Made by a program: the position numbers and the translations under genes. Of a DNA stretch of 64,000 nt, positions 59,367-64,000 are shown in pieces. The stretch lies in assembly GCA_903933115.1 (NCBI GenBank), contig CAIZIT010000093.1, forward strand, positions 58,288-122,287, in the 5' to 3' direction. The notes under the pieces were generated by a model that saw only the letters and a list, made by a program, of their open reading frames with translations, did not search any database and had not been told where the DNA came from. This stretch comes from an uncultured Burkholderiales bacterium (GTDB lineage Bacteria; Pseudomonadota; Gammaproteobacteria; Burkholderiales; Burkholderiaceae_C). Every line of letters begins with the position of its first letter. Positions within the stretch are counted from its first letter, which is position 1.

Positions 59367-59408
59367 GATCGGTTTTTTCCTTTAAATTGAACAGCGAAAG
59401 CAACGGTC

Positions 59409-59705
59409 TTATTTTCTTATCATGTCTAATACTTCTTGTCTTTCAGAAGTATAAAAATCTTTTGTCAGATCTTTTCTTTTTAAAAGCAAATCCAACAAAT
59501 CATTGTCCGAGAGGTCCATCAAATCATACAAAGCTTTTGCAGTTTTGACGCTCAGGTCTTTCTCGAAACGGTTGAAAAATGATTCGATCATCAAATCATT
59601 TTCCAATAGGCCACGACGGCATCTCCAGCGCAACTTGCTCATTTCCCTCTCGCCCAGTTTCATCTGAGGATCTAGGCCTGAGAGGAAGGAGTCGGTGACG
59701 TTCAT
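59409..59705 (-). CDS. sdhE: Succinate dehydrogenase assembly factor SdhE
   Basis: A 98-residue SdhE/Sdh5-family protein that helps attach FAD to SdhA. The family signature KLRWRCRRGLLENDLMIESF (RGxxE-type) is near residue 25, followed by FDLMDLSDNDLLDLLL-type acidic helices (ALYDLMDLSDNDLLDLLLKR). It lies 16 bases after sdhB. Confidence 0.94.
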   Translation of the reverse strand: MNVTDSFLSGLDPQMKLGEREMSKLRWRCRRGLLENDLMIESFFNRFEKDLSVKTAKALYDLMDLSDNDLLDLLLKRKDLTKDFYTSERQEVLDMIRK

Positions 59706-59720
59706 GGCGCTTGTCGGGGT

Positions 59721-60425
59721 TTAGACGGCTCTGCGAACCATCAGCTCTTTGATCTTGCCAATGGCCTGTGTGGGGTTGAGGCCCTTGGGGCAAACGTCAA
59801 CACAGTTCATGATGGTGTGACATCTGAAGAGTCGGTAAGGATCTTCCAAATTGTCCAATCGCTCGCCAGTCGCTTGGTCTCGGCTGTCGGCGATGAAGCG
59901 ATAAGCTTGCAAGAGGCCTGCTGGTCCTACGAATTTATCGGGGTTCCACCAAAAGGAGGGGCAACTCGTCGAGCAACTTGCACACAAAATACACTCATAA
60001 AGGCCATTCAACTCGTCTCTTTCTTCGGGCGACTGCAGGCGCTCCTTCTCGGGAGGCAAGGTCTCATTGACCAAATAGGGCTTGATGGAGTGGTACTGCT
60101 TGAAAAACTGTGTCATGTCCACAATCAAGTCTCTGATGACGGGCAGTCCAGGCAAGGGCTTGAGCACAATTTTCTCAGGCAAGCTGAGCATGTTGGTCAA
60201 GCAAGCCAGGCCATTTTTGCCATTGATGTTCATGGCATCTGAGCCACAAACGCCTTCACGGCAAGAGCGTCTGAAAGAGATGGTGGGATCCACTTCTTTG
60301 AGCTTCATCAAAACGTCCAAAAGCATGCGTTCGTGACCTGTGAGTTCAATCACGATGGTTTGCATGTAGGGCTTGGCATCTTTATCTGGATCGTAGCGAT
60401 AAATCTGGAAGGTTCTTGTTTGCAT
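59721..60425 (-). CDS. sdhB: Succinate dehydrogenase iron-sulfur subunit
   Basis: Carries electrons from FAD in SdhA to quinone through three Fe-S clusters. The 234-residue product has the [2Fe-2S] ligands CREGVCGSDAM...CLTN, the [4Fe-4S] motif CILCASCSTSCPSFWWN and the [3Fe-4S] motif CHTIMNCVDVCPKGLNP. The ATG at 60425 is preceded by GGAGA; the TTG upstream is less likely. Confidence 0.97.
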   Translation of the reverse strand: MQTRTFQIYRYDPDKDAKPYMQTIVIELTGHERMLLDVLMKLKEVDPTISFRRSCREGVCGSDAMNINGKNGLACLTNMLSLPEKIVLKPLPGLPVIRDLIVDMTQFFKQYHSIKPYLVNETLPPEKERLQSPEERDELNGLYECILCASCSTSCPSFWWNPDKFVGPAGLLQAYRFIADSRDQATGERLDNLEDPYRLFRCHTIMNCVDVCPKGLNPTQAIGKIKELMVRRAV

Positions 60426-60446
60426 AAATTTCTCCAAAAGGGGTGC

Positions 60447-62243
60447 TTAGAAGGTTCTGACTTTGAGCTCAATGCTGTCAACGGTCAAAGGCTTCATGGT
60501 GACGGGCTTGTAGCTCAGGCGATTGCCCTCACTGTACCAAAGGGTGTGCTTGAGCCACTCTTCGTCATTGCGGCCGTTGGGGTGCTCAGGGGTGTCGGCG
60601 TAATCGTCAACAGTGTGTGCACCACGGCTCTCGTGTCTTGCTGCGGCGCTCACCATGGTCGCTTGTGCGCACTCAATCAAGTTGTCAACTTCCAAGGCTT
60701 CGATGCGAGCGGTGTTGAACACTTTGGAGGTGTCCTTCAAGCCAATGGACTTGACGCGTTCACGCAATTCAGCAATCTTCACCACCCCCTCATCCATGCT
60801 GGCTTGTGTTCTGAACACGCCGGCATGCTGCTGCATGGCTTTTCTCAAATCATTGGCGACCACTTGCGCATACTCTCCGTCTTTGGCGCTCTCAAGGCGA
60901 GCCAGTCTGGAGAGGGTCAAATCAGCCGCATCCTTGGGTAGGGGCTTGTGGGTTTTGTTTTTGTTGTGAAAGTCCACAATGTGGTTGCCTGCAGCACGTC
61001 CAAAAACGAGCAAGTCGAGCAATGAGTTGGTGCCCAAGCGGTTGGCGCCGTGCACCGATACACAAGAGCACTCACCCACGGCGTAAAGACCGTTGACCGG
61101 ATCAGAGTGGCTGTTTGCAGTTTGATCCACCACTTGACCATAAATGTTGGTGGGGATACCACCCATTTGATAGTGGATGGTGGGCACCACGGGAATGGCT
61201 TCTTTGGTGATGTCCACGTTGGCGAAGTTAAGACCAATTTCAAAGACCGAGGGCAGTCTTTTCATGATGGTCTCGGCGCCCAGGTGATCCAACTTCAAAA
61301 GCACATAGTCTTTGTTGGGGCCACAACCTCTGCCTTCTTTGATTTCTTGGTCCATGGAACGAGAAACAAAGTCTCTTGGTGCCAAGTCCTTCAAGGTTGG
61401 CGCGTAACGCTCCATGAAACGCTCACCGTTGGCGTTCAAGAGGATCGCGCCCTCACCGCGGCAACCCTCAGTCAATAGCACACCCGCACCAGCCACGCCG
61501 GTGGGATGGAATTGCCAGAACTCCATGTCTTCTAGAGCGATTTTTGCTCTGGCGGCCATTCCGAGTCCGTCGCCCGTGTTGATGAAGGCGTTGGTGGAGG
61601 CATCAAAGATACGGCCTGCGCCACCGGTGGCCAATAAGACGGTCTTGGCTTCAAGAATGTAGATCTCACCTGTTTCCATTTCAAGTGCGGTCACACCAAC
61701 GACGTCGCCTTCATGGTCGCGAATCAAATCCAGTGCCATCCACTCCACAAAGAAGCTGGTTTTGGCTTGCACGTTTTGCTGGTAAAGCGTGTGCAGCATG
61801 GCGTGTCCCGTGCGGTCAGCCGCCGCGCAAGCGCGTTGAACGGGTTTTTCACCATAGTTGGCTGTGTGTCCACCAAAGGGGCGCTGATAGATCGTGCCAT
61901 CGGGGTTGCGGTCAAAAGGCATGCCCATGTGCTCAAGGTCATAGACCACTTTGGGCGCTTCACGGCACATGAATTCAATCGCATCTTGGTCGCCAAGCCA
62001 ATCAGAGCCTTTGACCGTGTCGTAGAAGTGATAGTGCCAATTGTCCTCAGACATGTTGCCAAGAGACGCACCGATACCGCCTTGGGCTGCAACGGTGTGT
62101 GAGCGGGTTGGAAAGACTTTGGACAAAACCGCCACGTTTAAACCCGCGCGTGACAATTGAAGCGAGGCGCGCATGCCTGAGCCGCCTGCGCCAACAATCA
62201 CAACATCAAACTTGCGGCGAGGGATGGAATGGGAAGAAGTCAT
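60447..62243 (-). CDS. sdhA: Succinate dehydrogenase flavoprotein subunit
   Basis: Catalytic subunit that oxidises succinate to fumarate. The 598-residue product has the FAD-binding VVIVGAGGSGMRASLQL, SHTVAAQGG with the histidine that attaches FAD covalently, FHPTGVAGAGVL, and GECSCVSVHGANRLGTNSLLDLLVFGR. It lies 3 bases after sdhD and 21 bases before sdhB. Confidence 0.98.
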   Translation of the reverse strand: MTSSHSIPRRKFDVVIVGAGGSGMRASLQLSRAGLNVAVLSKVFPTRSHTVAAQGGIGASLGNMSEDNWHYHFYDTVKGSDWLGDQDAIEFMCREAPKVVYDLEHMGMPFDRNPDGTIYQRPFGGHTANYGEKPVQRACAAADRTGHAMLHTLYQQNVQAKTSFFVEWMALDLIRDHEGDVVGVTALEMETGEIYILEAKTVLLATGGAGRIFDASTNAFINTGDGLGMAARAKIALEDMEFWQFHPTGVAGAGVLLTEGCRGEGAILLNANGERFMERYAPTLKDLAPRDFVSRSMDQEIKEGRGCGPNKDYVLLKLDHLGAETIMKRLPSVFEIGLNFANVDITKEAIPVVPTIHYQMGGIPTNIYGQVVDQTANSHSDPVNGLYAVGECSCVSVHGANRLGTNSLLDLLVFGRAAGNHIVDFHNKNKTHKPLPKDAADLTLSRLARLESAKDGEYAQVVANDLRKAMQQHAGVFRTQASMDEGVVKIAELRERVKSIGLKDTSKVFNTARIEALEVDNLIECAQATMVSAAARHESRGAHTVDDYADTPEHPNGRNDEEWLKHTLWYSEGNRLSYKPVTMKPLTVDSIELKVRTF

Positions 62244-62246
62244 AAA

Positions 62247-62612
62247 TTAAAGTCTCCAAATAACTTGAATTGCCCAGCCAGCGCATGCGACGAGCCAAAC
62301 CAGGGTGAAAATTTGTAAAACCAAACGAATCGCAAGCGCTTGGACGTAATCCATCCAGATGTCTCTCATGCCCACCCAAGCGTGGTAGGCCAAGGAGATG
62401 ATGACTGCAAAAGTCAAACTCTTCATCCATTGCGTGCTGAAAATACCTGACCAAGTGTCGTACCCAATGCTTCCAGAGGTGAGGACCACTTGGAGAATGA
62501 CGAGGACGGTGAACAAAGCCATCAAAAGTGCGGTCACGCGTTGCGCCAACCAATCTCTAAGTCCGTAGTGAGCGCCTACAACAATGCGCTTTGATCCAAA
62601 ATTAACTGACAT
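62247..62612 (-). CDS. sdhD: Succinate dehydrogenase membrane anchor subunit D
   Basis: A 121-residue hydrophobic anchor with three transmembrane helices (about 22-45, 55-80 and 95-116). The segment AYHAWVGMRDIWMDYVQ contains the conserved histidine, aspartate and tyrosine associated with haem b and quinone binding. It pairs with SdhC. Confidence 0.93.
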   Translation of the reverse strand: MSVNFGSKRIVVGAHYGLRDWLAQRVTALLMALFTVLVILQVVLTSGSIGYDTWSGIFSTQWMKSLTFAVIISLAYHAWVGMRDIWMDYVQALAIRLVLQIFTLVWLVACAGWAIQVIWRL

Positions 62613-62641
62613 GGTGTTCTCCTGTATGGGGTGCTATTGGA

Positions 62642-63076
62642 TTAATAAATGCCAAAAAGTTTGGCGGCCAATAAAAGGGTCAAAGCCCAGCTGAGTCCCA
62701 ATGTGACCCAAGCAGAGCTGCGTCCGAATTCTTTGTCTACCGCATGGTGGGTGTCCATGTAGAGGTGCCTGAGTCCTGCGATCAAGTGGTGCAAAAAAGA
62801 CCAAATCAAAGCCAAAACAACCACTTTGATGAACCAAGCGGGTAAAAATCCAATGCCTACGACAAAAGCGGAGCTGAATTTTGAGAAGGAGATCTCAGAG
62901 GATACAGAAGTGTCAAAGAGCCAAATGATGAAGGGCAACAACAAAAACATGATGGCGCCACTGACCCTGTGCAAAATGGAGACCCAGCCAGCAGCCGGCA
63001 ATCTGTAAGTGGTCAGATCCTTAAACGCATTGATGTTTCTAAACTGAGGGCGCTGTTTTTTTATTACTTCTGTCAT
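62642..63076 (-). CDS. sdhC: Succinate dehydrogenase cytochrome b556 subunit
   Basis: A 144-residue membrane anchor of complex II. PAAGWVSILHRVSGAIMFLLLPF contains the quinone-site serine/arginine, and SFLHHLIAGLRHLYMD the haem-ligand histidine; three transmembrane helices are visible. First gene of the sdh unit; 138 bases separate it from gntR. Confidence 0.95.
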   Translation of the reverse strand: MTEVIKKQRPQFRNINAFKDLTTYRLPAAGWVSILHRVSGAIMFLLLPFIIWLFDTSVSSEISFSKFSSAFVVGIGFLPAWFIKVVVLALIWSFLHHLIAGLRHLYMDTHHAVDKEFGRSSAWVTLGLSWALTLLLAAKLFGIY

Positions 63077-63127
63077 AAGTTTTCTTTCATTTTCTCGCTG
63101 TCTGATGGATTGAAACAGATCTCAAAA

Positions 63128-63148
63128 TTCTATTGCAATGCAATAGAA
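63128..63148. promoter_or_regulatory. Perfect 21-base palindrome upstream of sdhC
   Basis: Ten-base arms TTCTATTGCA and TGCAATAGAA flank a single base. It lies 52 bases before the sdhC ATG, in AT-rich sequence between gntR and sdhC, where an operator would be expected. TAGAAT at its sdhC-proximal edge could be a -10 element on the minus strand. The upstream GntR regulator is the obvious candidate ligand; this is inference. Confidence 0.6.
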
Positions 63149-63214
63149 ATATTTGAATGTCTTGCAGGATGTTTGAAATTAAGGTTGTTGCTGGTTATTT
63201 TTAATCATAAAGAG

Positions 63215-64000
63215 TTAGTTTAGATCATTTCGATAATGGTGGTGCTCTGTTCGGTACAAAGCACGTCTGATCTCCATGGGTTTGTCTTGGTAGGTCAACG
63301 CCACTCGCTCAACTTGCAGCAGGGGCGTATTGTCGTTGATGTTGAGAATTTGTGCATCTTGTGGTTTGGGATGCACGGCAGTGATTTTTTCTTGTGCCTT
63401 GACCATGCGAACACCATAAGTGGACTCAAAGAGGGCGTAGGTCGGGCCTTGGTGGTTTTGGAGCTCTTTGGCGCTCAAGCCCTTGAAGGCGTCCTCGGGC
63501 AAACACATGTCTTCCAAAATGGTGGGAACAGCGGAAAAGGAGAGCACTCGCCTGACTTGAAGAATGGAAGATCCCTTGGGAACTTGCAGTGCTTGGGCAA
63601 TTTCTGCGTTCGCTTGGGCCTTTTTGCACCAAACAATGGTCCTTTGTGCGGGACCTGGGGGGGTCAATTGGCTTGAGTTGGGGACCAATTTCAAGAAGCG
63701 GTATTGAAATTTTTGCTCCAAATGCGTGGCTACAAAGGTGCCTTTGCCTTGTCTTCTGAGCAGTAAATTTTCTTGTGCCAACTCATCGATGGCTTTGCGA
63801 ACAGTGCCTTGGCTGACGGAAAAGCGAGCGGCCAACTCAAATTCGCTGGGGATCATCTCGCCGGGTTTCCATTCGGCCGCTTTCAAACTTTGCAGCATCA
63901 GGCCCTTGATTTGTTGGTACAAGGGGCTGAAAGAGGGCACTTTGGGGCTCGCCGCATCCCGATCTGTCAGACCGTTGTCGGGGAGACTGGGGGCAATCAA
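63215..64000 (-). CDS. GntR-family regulator (HutC/UTRA type), 5' end at window edge
   Basis: A transcription factor with an N-terminal winged-helix domain (SEFELAARFSVSQGTVRKAIDELAQENLLLRRQGKGTFVA, cited in part; residues ~52-90) and a C-terminal UTRA ligand-binding domain. The open frame reaches the window edge with a TTG at 64000; the true start may be there or farther upstream, so the N-terminus is uncertain. Its position directly upstream of sdhCDAB-gltA is conserved in many Burkholderiales and suggests regulation of the TCA operon by a metabolite. Confidence 0.85.
   Translation of the reverse strand: MIAPSLPDNGLTDRDAASPKVPSFSPLYQQIKGLMLQSLKAAEWKPGEMIPSEFELAARFSVSQGTVRKAIDELAQENLLLRRQGKGTFVATHLEQKFQYRFLKLVPNSSQLTPPGPAQRTIVWCKKAQANAEIAQALQVPKGSSILQVRRVLSFSAVPTILEDMCLPEDAFKGLSAKELQNHQGPTYALFESTYGVRMVKAQEKITAVHPKPQDAQILNINDNTPLLQVERVALTYQDKPMEIRRALYRTEHHHYRNDLN

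Overview
This window looks like a chromosomal core region from a betaproteobacterium of the order Burkholderiales. The gene order is typical of that group: rne/rluC/HAD/Rieske/sppA, yceD-rpmF-plsX-fabHDG-acpP-fabF, mucD-lepA-lepB-rnc-era-recO-pdxJ-acpS-nagZ, and gntR-sdhCDAB-sdhE-gltA-leuCDB-asd-fimV-truA-trpFBA-accD. A Comamonadaceae-like relative is my best guess, from the small protein between gltA and leuC and from the extended TrpB tail, but this is from memory and not tested. No rRNA, tRNA, insertion sequence, prophage or CRISPR array was seen. Base composition is moderate and looks even throughout.

Layout. At 0-9.6 kb there are mixed single genes: the 5' part of valS, a glyoxalase-fold (VOC) protein, a rubrerythrin/DUF3501 pair, yaaA, an alpha/beta hydrolase, queF, dinB and an L-lactate dehydrogenase. 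At 9.6-17.2 kb argH (co-oriented with lldD) diverges from an FAD oxidoreductase and the haem genes hemC-hemD-hemX-hemY. At 17.5-27 kb rne (minus) diverges from rluC, followed by a HAD phosphatase, a Rieske protein and sppA; an RsmI-like methyltransferase and a Maf protein lie on the minus strand. At 26.4-32.8 kb is the rpmF/fatty-acid synthesis cluster. At 33.2-43.3 kb is the mucD/lepA/rnc/era cluster. From 44 kb to the end nearly everything is on the minus strand: lysS, accD, tryptophan genes, truA, fimV, asd, leucine genes, citrate synthase, succinate dehydrogenase and its upstream GntR regulator.

How it works together. The right half links carbon and amino acid metabolism: SdhCDAB and GltA (TCA cycle), LeuCDB (leucine), Asd (aspartate family), TrpFBA (tryptophan) and AccD (malonyl-CoA). 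AccD feeds the PlsX/FabHDG/AcpP/FabF set in the middle, and AcpS (41.7 kb) activates AcpP. LepB, MucD and SppA handle secretion and envelope quality control; Rnc, Rne, Era and LepA handle RNA processing and ribosome work.

The most unusual signals are non-coding. (1) A ~530-base gap before lepA holds an AT-rich tract, nested inverted repeats, two adjacent matches to the DnaA-box consensus and a strong intrinsic terminator only ~45 bases before lepA. (2) Many intergenic gaps carry short tandem repeats with units of 7, 8, 12 or 13 bases in 2-4 copies. (3) A perfect 21-base palindrome lies between gntR and sdhC. (4) The rpoE-rseA-rseB genes expected between fabF and mucD are absent. No clearly new multi-gene system was found; the first of these signals is the best candidate for undescribed biology.
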